From the NCBI RefSeq assembly GCF_022919155.1, contig NZ_CP095045.1, positions 2,232,001 through 2,296,000 of the forward strand: a stretch of 64,000 nucleotides of DNA. The letters are read 5' to 3'. The DNA comes from Leucobacter allii. GTDB taxonomy: Bacteria; Actinomycetota; Actinomycetes; Actinomycetales; Microbacteriaceae. The position numbers and the translations under genes are program-made. Shown in pieces: positions 47,921-56,678 of this stretch. Under the pieces are notes generated by a model. That model saw only the letters and a list, made by a program, of their open reading frames with translations, was not told the DNA's origin and searched no databases. Each line of letters starts with the position of its first letter. Positions within the stretch are counted from its first letter, which is position 1.

Positions 47921-49495
47921 CTACACGGCGCGCGGCCGATCGGGATCGCCGGCGGCGTCCGTGCCGTCGAGCGCCAGGAGCTCCTCCTCGACCTCCCCGC
48001 CGTAGCCTTCGCGCTGCGGGTCGCCGTGGAGCCCGCCCGAGACCGCGTACTCCTCCTCGGGCGAGAGGATGAGGCGGTGGCGGGTGTAGAGCCCGAAGAT
48101 GAGCAGGCCGACGACGTAGACCACCACGATCGCCACGATGGCCGGACGGAAGGTCTCGTTGAGCAGGAAGCCGAGGAAGATGAGCGCCGAGATCACGGCC
48201 GCCGCCGCGGCGCCGAACACGCCCCAGGGGCTGCGATACGGTCGCTTCGCATCGGGGTACTTGCGGCGCAGGATGATGAAGGACAGCATCTGCATGAAGT
48301 AGGCGAGCACGGCGCCCCACACGGCGATGTTCAGGACGACGGCGCCGCCGACGCCGCTGTCGCCGCCCGTGAGCTCCACGATGACGAGCGCGGCGAGGCC
48401 GATGATCGCCCCGGCGATGAGCGCGACCCAGGGGGTCTGGCGCGAGCCCGTGAGCGAGAGGAACTTGGGGTAGTAGCCCGCGCGGGAGAGGGAGTAGAGG
48501 TTGCGCCCGTAGGCGAACATGATTCCCTGCAGCGAAGCGAGCAGGCCGAACAGCGCGAAGAGGGCGAGGAGACCGGCGACCCAGGCGAGATCGTCGCCGA
48601 GGATCGCGCGGAAGCCGTCGAGGAGCGGCTCCCCCGCGACACCCGTGGCCTCGGCGCCGAGCACGGCGGTGTTGAGCAGGAGCACGAGGAGGCCGGTGAC
48701 GATGAGGGTGCCGCGGGCCCAGAGGCCGGCGCGCGGGATGTCGCGGACGGGATCGTGCGACTCCTCCGCAGCGAGGGGCAGCTCCTCGATGCCGAGGAAG
48801 AGCCACATGGCGAAGGGCAGCGCGAAGAGGATCGGCAGCACGCCGTGCGGCAGGAAGGCGGACTGCCCGGGGTCGGGCGCGATGTCGAGGAGGCTCCCCC
48901 AGTTCACGGTGCCGCTCGCGAACGCCATGACGGCGAAGAGCACGAGCACGCCGATCGAGACGAAGGAGACGACGATCGCGAACTTGAGCGAGATGGCCGC
49001 GCCCGCCGTGTTGAGCGCCACGAAGGCGGCGTAGAGGATGATCCACCACACCCAGTTCGGCAGGCTGAACCCCATGAGCCCCTCCGTGACGCCGTTGGCG
49101 TAGCCCGCGGAGAAGTAGACGATGACCGCGGTCGTCGCGACGTACTCGATGGATTCCGCGAGCCCCGTCACGAAGCCGCCCCACGGCCCCATCGCCGCGC
49201 GGCCGAAGGAGTAGGCCCCTCCCGTGTGCGGCATGGCTGCGGCCATCTCGCCGATGGAGAAGACGAGGCCGTAGTACATGACCACGAGGATGGCGAAGGC
49301 GATGAGCATGCCGCCGAAGCCGGCCGCCTCGATGCCGAAGTTCCATCCGGAGAAGTTGCCGGAGATCACGGCCCCGACGGCGAGGCCCCAGAGCCCCCAG
49401 ACGCCGGCGGCGCGCTTGAGCTTGCGCTTCTCGAAGTACCCGGATTCCGCGGTGGTGTACGTCACCCCGGAGACTCTCAACGTGTCCTTGGCCAT
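47921..49495 (-). CDS. APC family permease, ethanolamine permease-like
   Basis: A 524-residue permease with about twelve helices. The start of the transport core, GLAVGAVISGNFSGWNFGIE, and MPHTGGAYSFGRAAMGPWGG are typical of ethanolamine permeases of the APC superfamily, which in actinobacteria sit next to gamma-glutamylethanolamide synthetases. I chose the ATG at 49495 because GAAAGGGG lies upstream; a GTG 15 bp earlier overlaps that site. It is divergent from the glutamine synthetase-like gene and reads towards gcvPTH, with its stop 46 bp from the riboswitch. Confidence 0.83.
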   Translation of the reverse strand: MAKDTLRVSGVTYTTAESGYFEKRKLKRAAGVWGLWGLAVGAVISGNFSGWNFGIEAAGFGGMLIAFAILVVMYYGLVFSIGEMAAAMPHTGGAYSFGRAAMGPWGGFVTGLAESIEYVATTAVIVYFSAGYANGVTEGLMGFSLPNWVWWIILYAAFVALNTAGAAISLKFAIVVSFVSIGVLVLFAVMAFASGTVNWGSLLDIAPDPGQSAFLPHGVLPILFALPFAMWLFLGIEELPLAAEESHDPVRDIPRAGLWARGTLIVTGLLVLLLNTAVLGAEATGVAGEPLLDGFRAILGDDLAWVAGLLALFALFGLLASLQGIMFAYGRNLYSLSRAGYYPKFLSLTGSRQTPWVALIAGAIIGLAALVIVELTGGDSGVGGAVVLNIAVWGAVLAYFMQMLSFIILRRKYPDAKRPYRSPWGVFGAAAAAVISALIFLGFLLNETFRPAIVAIVVVYVVGLLIFGLYTRHRLILSPEEEYAVSGGLHGDPQREGYGGEVEEELLALDGTDAAGDPDRPRAV

Positions 49496-49586
49496 CTCGG
49501 CCCCTTTCACTGCGGTGTGATCGGTGCGCGTCGTGCGTCGTCGACGCTGCGGTGGTGCGATGTCGAGACCGACTATAGCGATCTAT

Positions 49587-49599
49587 TGGTCGTTTACCA
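49587..49599. promoter_or_regulatory. TGGT-N5-ACCA palindrome, candidate GntR operator
   Basis: TGGTCGTTTACCA in the divergent region, next to TATAGT (49572-49577, minus strand), a possible -10 for the permease gene. FadR-type GntR proteins often bind TGGT-N-ACCA sites. The match to the cluster's regulator is inference. Confidence 0.5.
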
Positions 49600-49648
49600 C
49601 CACCTTTATGTAAATTCTTCCGCGCGATCACCGAGGGGGACGTGCTTT

Positions 49649-49670
49649 AATGGTCGAGCGATCGACCATT
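49649..49670. promoter_or_regulatory. Perfect 22 bp palindrome, candidate GntR operator
   Basis: Arms AATGGTCGA (49649-49657) and TCGACCATT (49662-49670) around GCGA, 39 bp ahead of the glutamine synthetase-like ATG. It shares TGGTC/GACCA half sites with the palindrome 50 bp upstream and fits the TGGT-N-ACCA class bound by FadR-type GntR regulators such as the one encoded at 54061. Confidence 0.65.
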
Positions 49671-49709
49671 GACGTGACACCCGGTCTCGACGACGAGCAA
49701 GGAGCCCAC

Positions 49710-51080
49710 ATGATCCCGAACAGCGGCAACCTCACCCCGGACGAGCTGAGGCGGGCCGTCGCCGCGGGCGAGATCGACACCGTGATCGTCGCGTTCACCG
49801 ACGTGCAGGGTCGGCTGGTCGGCAAGCGCATCTCCGCGAGGCTCTTCCTCGAGGACGCCATGGAGCACGGCTCGGAGTGCTGCAACTACCTCCTCGCCGT
49901 CGACGTCGAGCTCAACACGGTCGACGGCTACGCGCTCACCAGCTGGGAGAGCGGCTACGGCGACATGGCGATGATCCCGGATCTCGGGACGCTCCGCCTC
50001 GCCCCCTGGCTCCCGGGCACCGCGCTCGTCATCGCCGACCTCACGACTGCCGCCGACCACGCCCCCATCGCCGTCTCCCCCAGGCAGATCCTGAGGCGCC
50101 AGGTGGAGCGGCTCGCCGAGCGCGACCTCGTGCCCTTCGTCGGCACCGAGCTCGAGTTCATCGTCTTCGAGGACGACTTCCGCTCCGCGTGGCGCAAGGG
50201 CTACCGCGACCTCACCCCGGGCAGCGACTACAACGTCGACTACGCCCTCCACGCCTCGACGCGGATGGAGCCGCTGCTGCGCGACATCCGCAATTCCATG
50301 GACGGCGCCGGCATGTACTGCGAGGGCGTGAAGGGCGAGTGCAATCTCGGCCAGCAGGAGATCGCCTTCCGCTACGCCCACGCGATCACCACCTGCGACA
50401 ACCATTCCATCTACAAGAGCGGCTCCAAGGAGATCGCCGACGCGCACGGCAAGAGCCTCACCTTCATGGCGAAGTTCAACGAGCGCGAGGGCAACAGCTG
50501 CCACGTGCACACGAGCCTGCGCAGCGCCGCGGGCGCACCCGTCTTCGCCGACGCCGACGCGCCGGACGGCATGTCCCCGCTGTTCCGCAGCTTCGTCGCC
50601 GGCCAGCTCGCCGCCATGCGCGAGTTCACGCTCCTCTTCGCCCCGAACATCAACTCCTACAAGCGCTACGTCGACGGCAGCTTCGCGCCGACGGCCGTCG
50701 CCTGGGGGCACGACAACCGCACCTGCGCGCTGCGCGTCGTCGGCCGGGGGCACGCCATGCGGGTCGAGAACCGCGTGCCGGGCGGCGATGTGAACCAGTA
50801 CCTCGCGGTCGCGGGCATGCTCGCCGCCGGGCTCGACGGCATCGAGCGCGGGCTCGCACTCGGCGAGCCGCTCGCGGGCAACGCCTACGACAGCGACATC
50901 GCCCGCGTGCCCACCACCCTCCGCGAGGCCGCGGACCTGTTCGAGCGCTCGGAGCTCGCCCGACGGGCCTTCGGCGACGAGGTGGTCGAGCACTACGTGC
51001 ACGCCGCGCGGATCGAGGTCGCCGCCTTCGACGCCGCCGTCACCGACTGGGAGCGCGTGCGCGGCTTCGAACGACTCTGA
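49710..51080 (+). CDS. Glutamine synthetase-like gamma-glutamyl-amine ligase
   Basis: A 456-residue member of the glutamine synthetase superfamily that would join glutamate to an amine with ATP. Core motifs are TELEFIVFED (metal and glutamate site), VKGECNLGQQEIAFRYAHA, EGNSCHVHTSL and ENRVPGGDVNQYLAVAGM. The neighbours (permease, C26 hydrolase, aldehyde dehydrogenase) match gamma-glutamylation pathways, so the acceptor is an amine such as ethanolamine or a polyamine rather than ammonia. The ATG at 49710 has AAGGAG upstream. Confidence 0.9.
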   Translation: MIPNSGNLTPDELRRAVAAGEIDTVIVAFTDVQGRLVGKRISARLFLEDAMEHGSECCNYLLAVDVELNTVDGYALTSWESGYGDMAMIPDLGTLRLAPWLPGTALVIADLTTAADHAPIAVSPRQILRRQVERLAERDLVPFVGTELEFIVFEDDFRSAWRKGYRDLTPGSDYNVDYALHASTRMEPLLRDIRNSMDGAGMYCEGVKGECNLGQQEIAFRYAHAITTCDNHSIYKSGSKEIADAHGKSLTFMAKFNEREGNSCHVHTSLRSAAGAPVFADADAPDGMSPLFRSFVAGQLAAMREFTLLFAPNINSYKRYVDGSFAPTAVAWGHDNRTCALRVVGRGHAMRVENRVPGGDVNQYLAVAGMLAAGLDGIERGLALGEPLAGNAYDSDIARVPTTLREAADLFERSELARRAFGDEVVEHYVHAARIEVAAFDAAVTDWERVRGFERL

Positions 51081-51111
51081 CCCCCCTCCCCCACGAGCAC
51101 CAGGAGCCGCC

Positions 51112-51879
51112 ATGGATCCCGCGCCGATCATCGGCATCACGAGCTACCTCGAGCAGGCCCGGACCGGGGTCTGGGACGTCCGCGCATCCTTCCTCCCCGA
51201 GGTCTACCTGCGCGGCGTCACCGACGCCGGCGGCATCGCCGTCGTCCTCCCGCCGCAGCCGGTCGCCCCCGGCGTCGCCGAGGCGATCGTCGGGGCGCTC
51301 GACGGGCTCGTGCTCTCCGGGGGCGCCGACGTGGATCCCGCGCGCTACGGGCAGCGGCCGCACGAGCGCACCGGGGCGCCGCGCACCGATCGGGACGAGT
51401 TCGAGGCCGCGGTGCTGCAGGCGGCGATCGACATCGAACTCCCCTTCCTCGGGATCTGCCGCGGCGCGCAGGTGCTCAACGTCGAGCGCGGCGGCACGCT
51501 CACCCAGCATCTGCCCGACCTCGTGGGCGACGACCGCTACCAGCTCGGCGCCGGCCGCTTCAACCGCATCGAGGTAGAGGTCGACCCGGGCAGCAGGATC
51601 GGAGGCCTCTTCGGCGACGAACCGCGGGCCGTCGCCGACCTCTACCATCATCAGGGGATCGACCGCGTCGGCGACGGCCTCACCGTCACCAGCCGCACCG
51701 CGGACGGCGTGATCGAGTCCCTCGAACTCGACGCGGTGCCCTTCGGCATCGCGGTCCAGTGGCACCCCGAGGAGAACGCGGCGGATCGCCGCCTCTTCGC
51801 AGGCCTCGTCCGCGCCGCCCGCGCCCACCGGCGGTCCCGCACCGGCGCGCCAGCGCCCCGAGCGTCAGGAGCATCATGA
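51112..51879 (+). CDS. Gamma-glutamyl-amine hydrolase (peptidase C26, PuuD-like)
   Basis: A 255-residue class I amidotransferase-fold hydrolase that splits a gamma-glutamyl amide into glutamate and the free amine or amino acid. The nucleophile Cys is in FLGICRGAQVLNV, and the His-Glu pair is in AVQWHPEENA; LVLSGGADVDPARYG is the oxyanion strand. Length equals PuuD. The stop overlaps the next ATG (ATGA), so it is translationally coupled to the aldehyde dehydrogenase. Confidence 0.92.
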   Translation: MDPAPIIGITSYLEQARTGVWDVRASFLPEVYLRGVTDAGGIAVVLPPQPVAPGVAEAIVGALDGLVLSGGADVDPARYGQRPHERTGAPRTDRDEFEAAVLQAAIDIELPFLGICRGAQVLNVERGGTLTQHLPDLVGDDRYQLGAGRFNRIEVEVDPGSRIGGLFGDEPRAVADLYHHQGIDRVGDGLTVTSRTADGVIESLELDAVPFGIAVQWHPEENAADRRLFAGLVRAARAHRRSRTGAPAPRASGAS

Positions 51880-53231
51880 GCTACACCGTCATCAACCCGG
51901 CCGACGGGACCGTCGTCCGCGAGGTCGCCCACCTCGACCTCGCGGACACGGACGCCGCGATCGCGCGCGCCGCGACCGCGCAGCGAACGTGGGCGCGGCT
52001 CGCGCCCGCCGACCGCGCACGGTCGCTCCGCCGCTTCGCGGACGCCGTCGACGGCGATCTCGAGCACCTCGCCGGGCTCGAGACGGCGAACTCGGGGCAC
52101 CCGATCACGCAGTCGCGCTGGGAGGCCGGGCACGTGCGCGACGTGCTCGAGTACTACGCGGGATCGCCCGAGCGGCTCATCGGCCAGCAGATCCCCGTCG
52201 CGGGCGGACTCGACGTGACCTTCCACGAGCCGCTCGGCGTCGTGGGGGTCATCACGCCGTGGAACTTCCCCATGACGATCGCCTCCTGGGGCTTCGCACC
52301 GGCCCTCGCCGCCGGGAACGCCGTGCTCCTGAAGCCGGCGGAGTGGACGCCCCTCACGAGCATCCGCCTCGGCGAGCTCGCGCTCGAGGCCGGCCTCCCC
52401 GAGGGGCTCTTCCAGGTCCTCCCCGGTCGCGGCTCCGTCGTCGGCGACCGCTTCGTCACCCATCCGGAGGTGCGCAAGGTGGTCTTCACCGGCTCGACCG
52501 CCGTCGGCAAGCGGATCATGGCCGGCTGCGCCGAGCAGGTGAAGCGCGTCACCCTGGAGCTCGGCGGCAAGAGCGCGAACATCGTCTTCGCCGACGCAGA
52601 CATCGAGCAGGCCGCCGCGACCGCGCCCTACTCGGTCTTCGACAACGCCGGGCAGGACTGCTGCGCGCGGAGCCGGCTGCTCGTGCAGCGCAGCGTCTAC
52701 GACCGCTTCATGGAGGGCTTCGAGCGGGCGGTGCAGGGCGTGCGGGTCGGCGACCCGACGGACGAGTCGACCGAGGTCGGCCCGCTCGTCACGCTCGCCC
52801 ACCGCGAGAGCGTCGCGGCCTTCCTCACCGAGGACGTGCCCGTCGCCTTCCGCGGCACCGCGCCCGAGGGGCCGGGCGCCTGGTTCGCGCCGACCGTCGT
52901 GACGCCGGAACGCGGATCGCGGATCGCCACCGAGGAGGTCTTCGGCCCCGTCGTGGCCGTGCTCCCCTTCGAGGACGAGGCCGATGCGATCGCGCTCGCG
53001 AACGCGACCGACTACGGCCTGAGCGGCTCGATCTGGACGCGCGACCTCGCGCGCGGCATCCGCGTCGCCCGCGGCGTCGAGGGCGGCAATCTGTCCGTCA
53101 ACTCCCACTCCTCCGTCCGGTACACCACCCCGTTCGGCGGGTTCAAGCAGTCCGGCATCGGCCGAGAGCTCGGCCCCGACGCCCCGCTCCACTTCACCGA
53201 GACGAAGAACGTCTTCTTCGCCGCCGAGTAA
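51876..53231 (+). CDS. Aldehyde dehydrogenase (PuuC/GabD-type)
   Basis: A 451-residue NAD(P)-dependent aldehyde dehydrogenase. The general base Glu is in VTLELGGKSANIV, the catalytic Cys in NAGQDCCARSR, and PWNFPM marks the cofactor site. It is slightly shorter than typical members (about 475-490) at the N-terminus but all active-site parts are present. The ATG at 51876 overlaps the upstream stop; a longer frame upstream is shadow. Proposed substrate is a gamma-glutamyl aminoaldehyde. Confidence 0.9.
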   Translation: MSYTVINPADGTVVREVAHLDLADTDAAIARAATAQRTWARLAPADRARSLRRFADAVDGDLEHLAGLETANSGHPITQSRWEAGHVRDVLEYYAGSPERLIGQQIPVAGGLDVTFHEPLGVVGVITPWNFPMTIASWGFAPALAAGNAVLLKPAEWTPLTSIRLGELALEAGLPEGLFQVLPGRGSVVGDRFVTHPEVRKVVFTGSTAVGKRIMAGCAEQVKRVTLELGGKSANIVFADADIEQAAATAPYSVFDNAGQDCCARSRLLVQRSVYDRFMEGFERAVQGVRVGDPTDESTEVGPLVTLAHRESVAAFLTEDVPVAFRGTAPEGPGAWFAPTVVTPERGSRIATEEVFGPVVAVLPFEDEADAIALANATDYGLSGSIWTRDLARGIRVARGVEGGNLSVNSHSSVRYTTPFGGFKQSGIGRELGPDAPLHFTETKNVFFAAE

Positions 53232-53259
53232 CCCGCAGCCCCGAATCCGAAGGAACCCC

Positions 53260-54051
53260 ATGAACGATATCGCCCCCATCGACCTCACCCAGCGGCTCGC
53301 CGGAAAGGTCGCCGTCATCACCGGCGGCGGCAGCGGCATCGGCCTCGCCACCGCCAGGCGCATGCGCGCCGAGGGCGCCACGATCGTCATCGGCGACATG
53401 GACCCCGCGAGCGGGCAGGCGGCGGCCGATGCGGTCGACGGCCGCTTCGTGCGGGTCGACGTCACCGACGAGACGCAGGTGAACCACCTCTTCGACACGG
53501 CGGCCGAGGCCTTCGGGTCGGTCGACATCGCCTTCAACAACGCCGGCATCTCCCCCGACGACGACGACTCGATCGAGGTCACCGAGCTTCCCGCCTGGGA
53601 GAAGGTGCAGGACGTGAATCTCAAGAGCGTGTACCTCTGCTCGCGGGCGGCGCTGCGGCACATGACGCGGCAGGGCTCGGGCTCCATCATCAACACCGCC
53701 TCCTTCGTGGCCGTGATGGGCTCGGCGACCTCGCAGATCTCCTACACGGCCTCGAAGGGCGGCGTGCTCGCGATGACCCGGGAGCTCGGCGTGCAGTTCG
53801 CCCGCCAGGGCATCCGGGTGAACGCCCTCTGCCCCGGACCGGTGAACACGCCGCTGCTGCAGGAGCTCTTCGCGAAGGACCCCGAGCGCGCCGCCCGGCG
53901 CCTCGTGCACATCCCCGTCGGCCGCTTCGCGCGGCCGGAGGAGCTCGCGGCCTCCGTCGCCTTCCTCGCGAGCGACGACGCATCCTTCATCACGGCCGCC
54001 ACCTTCCTCGTCGACGGCGGCCTCACGAGCGCCTACACGACGCCGGTCTGA
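53260..54051 (+). CDS. Short-chain dehydrogenase/reductase
   Basis: A 263-residue classical SDR. TGGGSGIGLATAR binds the cofactor, NNAGI follows, the catalytic Ser is in NTASFVAVMGSAT and the YxxxK pair is YTASKGG. In this cluster it most likely oxidises an alcohol of a gamma-glutamylated intermediate, replacing the flavin oxidase PuuB of the putrescine pathway. It lies 28 bp after the aldehyde dehydrogenase gene. Confidence 0.9.
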   Translation: MNDIAPIDLTQRLAGKVAVITGGGSGIGLATARRMRAEGATIVIGDMDPASGQAAADAVDGRFVRVDVTDETQVNHLFDTAAEAFGSVDIAFNNAGISPDDDDSIEVTELPAWEKVQDVNLKSVYLCSRAALRHMTRQGSGSIINTASFVAVMGSATSQISYTASKGGVLAMTRELGVQFARQGIRVNALCPGPVNTPLLQELFAKDPERAARRLVHIPVGRFARPEELAASVAFLASDDASFITAATFLVDGGLTSAYTTPV

Positions 54052-54060
54052 GGCGCCGAC

Positions 54061-54798
54061 GTGACCGCCTCTGCTGAGGGCCTCGAACTCCTCGTCCGGG
54101 CCGTCCGCCCGACGAACGCCTACGAGGAGACCATGCAGCGCCTCCTGCAGTCCGTCCGCCTCGGCCTCATCTCCCCCGGGGAGCGGCTGCCGGCCGAGCG
54201 CGAGCTCGCCGGCATGCTCAAGGTGAGCCGCGACACCGTGCGCGACGCCCTCGCGACGCTCGGCGAGGCGGGCTTCGTCGTGTCCCGGAGGGGCCGCTAC
54301 GGCGGCACCTTCGTCGTGGACGAGCTCCCCACCGGCTCCCCGGCGGCGGCCCTCGGGGCCGGCGGCTCCGAGCCCGGCTCCGCGGAGGTCGAGGACACGA
54401 CGACGCTGCGACGCGTCCTCGAGGTGGGGGCGGCGCGGGAGGCCGCCGCGCGCGAGCTCAGCGCCGAGGAGCGGGCCGCGCTCGCGCGCGCGCTGGAGGA
54501 CTGCGCCGGATCGGACGACGCGAGCCATCGGCGGCTGGACTCCCGGCTGCACCTGCTCATCGCCGAGCTCTCCGGATCCCCGAGCCTCGTCCCCCTGGTC
54601 GCGAACCTCCGCACCCGCGTGAACGCGCTCCTCGACGCGATCCCGATGCTCCGCCCGAACCTCGCGCACTCGGACGCGCAGCACGAGGCCGTCGTGACGG
54701 CGATCCTCGCCGGGCGCCCGCAATCGGCGGCAGAGGCGATGCTCGAGCACATCGAGGGCTCAGCGGCCCTGCTGCGCGGATTCCTCTCCGAGCGCTGA
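54061..54798 (+). CDS. GntR/FadR family regulator
   Basis: A 245-residue regulator. The N-terminal winged helix has ISPGERLPAERELAGMLKVS followed by RDTVRDALATLGEAGFV, and the C-terminal all-helical FCD domain has the His/Asp ligand pattern (LDSRLHLLIAEL, then HSDAQHEAVVTAI). The GTG start is 9 bp after the SDR stop, so it is the last gene of the catabolic operon and likely its regulator. Its 3' end overlaps the convergent sensor kinase gene by 39 bp. Confidence 0.9.
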   Translation: MTASAEGLELLVRAVRPTNAYEETMQRLLQSVRLGLISPGERLPAERELAGMLKVSRDTVRDALATLGEAGFVVSRRGRYGGTFVVDELPTGSPAAALGAGGSEPGSAEVEDTTTLRRVLEVGAAREAAARELSAEERAALARALEDCAGSDDASHRRLDSRLHLLIAELSGSPSLVPLVANLRTRVNALLDAIPMLRPNLAHSDAQHEAVVTAILAGRPQSAAEAMLEHIEGSAALLRGFLSER

Positions 54799-55884
54799 GG
54801 CGCGCAGCGGGAGCGCCACGCGCACGTCGAGCCCGCCGTCCCCGCGCGCGGCGAGCCGCAGTTCGCCGTCGTGGGCCCGCACGATGCTCCGCACGATCGC
54901 GAGGCCGAGCCCCACGCCCTGGTGCTCCCCGCGCACCCGCTCGGCGCCCCGCCGGAACGGCTCCGCGAGCGTCGCGACCGCCTCGGCCGGCACCGGTTCG
55001 CCCGAGTTCTCCACGTGGAGCGTCGCGGCGCCGTCGGCGCTCGCCGTGGAGACGCGCACGAAGCCGCCCGCGACGTTGTGGACGATGGCGTTCTGCACGA
55101 GGTTCGTCACGAGCTGCAGCAGCAGTTCGGGCGAGCCGGGCGCCACGGCCGCGTCGCCGGCGACCTCGAGCGCGATGCCGCGACGCTCGGCGAGCGGCAG
55201 CAGCGCCTCGGCGGCCTCCTCCGCGGTCAGCGAGAGGTCCACGGGCTCGGGGACGAAGACGCGCTGATCGGCGCGGCTGAGCGCGAGCAGCGCCTCGGTG
55301 AGCCGGATCGCGCGCGCGTTGACCTCGCGCAGCCGGGCCAGCAGCTCCGTCCGCGGGGCATCCGGGTCGCTCTCGGCCACCTCGAGCAGCGTCTGGGTGA
55401 TGGCGAGCGGCGTGCGCAGCTCGTGGGACGCATTGGCGGCGAAGCGCTGCTGCTCGGCGAGCTGCCGCTCCAGTCGCCCGAGCATGGCGTCGAAGCTGTC
55501 GGCGAGCTCGCGGAACTCGTCCTGCCTCCCAGGCAGCTCGATCCGATGGGAGAGCGACCCGGCCGACGCCGCCCGGGCCGCCCGGGTGATGCGGGTGAGC
55601 GGAGCGAGCATGCGCCCGGCGAGCAGCCAGCCGCCGAAGAGACCGGCCGCGAGCAGCCCGCAGAACGCCCATGCGGCCGCAGGGACGAAGGCGCGGACGA
55701 GATCGTCGCGTCCGGGGACGAAGCCGCCGGGGGTCGGCGTGGCGTCGGGCGGCACATAGCGCAGGAGGAAGACGTAGACGACGGCGAGCAGCAGACCGCC
55801 AGAGACCATGATGACGAGCGCGTAGCTCAGCGCGAGCTGCGCGCGCACGCCCGGTCCGGGCCGCCGCGGGGCGGCCGGGGTCAC
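54760..55884 (-). CDS. Sensor histidine kinase
   Basis: A 374-residue membrane kinase. TM1 (about residues 18-40) and TM2 (about 68-90) enclose a short extracytoplasmic loop of about 27 residues, followed by a HAMP region. The phosphorylated His is in NASHELRTPLAITQTL, the N box is NLVQNAIVHN and the G box VGLGLAIVRSIV. The short loop suggests sensing in or near the membrane. The GTG start overlaps the response regulator stop (GTGA). Confidence 0.93.
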   Translation of the reverse strand: MTPAAPRRPGPGVRAQLALSYALVIMVSGGLLLAVVYVFLLRYVPPDATPTPGGFVPGRDDLVRAFVPAAAWAFCGLLAAGLFGGWLLAGRMLAPLTRITRAARAASAGSLSHRIELPGRQDEFRELADSFDAMLGRLERQLAEQQRFAANASHELRTPLAITQTLLEVAESDPDAPRTELLARLREVNARAIRLTEALLALSRADQRVFVPEPVDLSLTAEEAAEALLPLAERRGIALEVAGDAAVAPGSPELLLQLVTNLVQNAIVHNVAGGFVRVSTASADGAATLHVENSGEPVPAEAVATLAEPFRRGAERVRGEHQGVGLGLAIVRSIVRAHDGELRLAARGDGGLDVRVALPLRASALGEESAQQGR

Positions 55885-56591
55885 GGGGCGCCCCGTGACG
55901 TGCCGGGCCGTCCCTCCGGAGGCATCGGAGCCTCCGGCTCGATGCGGTAGCCGACCCCTGGCACGGTCGCGATGATGCCGGGCGGCCCCAGGCGCTTGCG
56001 CAGCGCGGAGACCGTGATGCGCACGGCGTTCGTGAACGGATCGGCGTTCTCGTCCCAGGCGCGCTCGAGCAGGGTCTCCGCGCTTACCACACCGCCCTCG
56101 GCCGCGAGCAGCACCTCCAGCACGGCGAACTGCTTCCGGGTGAGCGCGACGTAGCGGCCGTCGCGGGTCACCTCCCGCCGGAAGGCGTCGAGCCGCAGGC
56201 CTCCGAGCTCCCGCACCGGCGGCCGATGGTGCGCGCGCCGGCGGTCGAGCGCGCGCAGTCGCAGCACGAGCTCGCGCAGCGCGAACGGCTTCGTCAGATA
56301 GTCGTCGGCGCCGAGCTCGAAGCCCGAGGCCTTGTCGTCGAGGCGGTCCGCCGCGGTGAGCATGAGGATCGGCAGCCCGCTCCCCGAGGCGACGATCCGC
56401 GCCGCGATCTCGTCCCCCGAGGGGCCGGGGATGTCCCGGTCGAGCACCGCGATGTCGTACTCGGTGATCGCGAGCAGCTCGAGGGCGGTGTCGCCGTCGG
56501 GCGCGATGTCGGCGGCGATGGCCTCGAGGCGCAGGCCGTCCCTGATCCCCTCCGCCATCAGCGGCTCGTCCTCGACGATCAGTACGCGCAT
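55881..56591 (-). CDS. OmpR-family response regulator
   Basis: A 236-residue regulator with a receiver domain (phospho-acceptor Asp51 in DIAVLDRD; Lys in LTKPFALREL) and an OmpR winged helix (RRAHH linker, then LTRKQFAVLEVLL and a C-terminal VPGVGYRIEP). It is divergent from a VanY-like gene with 87 bp between, which contains direct repeats suited to such a regulator. The ATG has TAGCAT 6 nt upstream. Confidence 0.94.
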   Translation of the reverse strand: MRVLIVEDEPLMAEGIRDGLRLEAIAADIAPDGDTALELLAITEYDIAVLDRDIPGPSGDEIAARIVASGSGLPILMLTAADRLDDKASGFELGADDYLTKPFALRELVLRLRALDRRRAHHRPPVRELGGLRLDAFRREVTRDGRYVALTRKQFAVLEVLLAAEGGVVSAETLLERAWDENADPFTNAVRITVSALRKRLGPPGIIATVPGVGYRIEPEAPMPPEGRPGTSRGAP

Positions 56592-56597
56592 GCCCCC

Positions 56598-56603
56598 ATG
56601 CTA
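56598..56603 (-). promoter_or_regulatory. -10-like TAGCAT, leaderless response regulator
   Basis: TAGCAT on the minus strand, 6 nt before the response regulator ATG. Confidence 0.5.
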
Positions 56604-56612
56604 CGAGCGCGG

Positions 56613-56646
56613 GCGTATCGTCGGCGTATCGGAAATCGCATACGCT
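56613..56646. promoter_or_regulatory. Direct repeats in the regulator/VanY-like divergent region
   Basis: GCGTATCG occurs at 56613-56620 and 56624-56631, an 11 bp period (one helical turn), and CGCATACGC follows at 56638-56646. OmpR-type dimers bind such head-to-tail repeats. The site lies between the divergent starts. Confidence 0.55.
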
Positions 56647-56678
56647 CCGGCAACACGCCGTCTGGTGGACTCGCCGTC

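Noticed and set aside
47921..54798. Classical eut or puu operon
   Set aside because: There is no eutBC ammonia lyase, no microcompartment shell gene and no PuuB flavin oxidase; only the gamma-glutamylation logic is shared.
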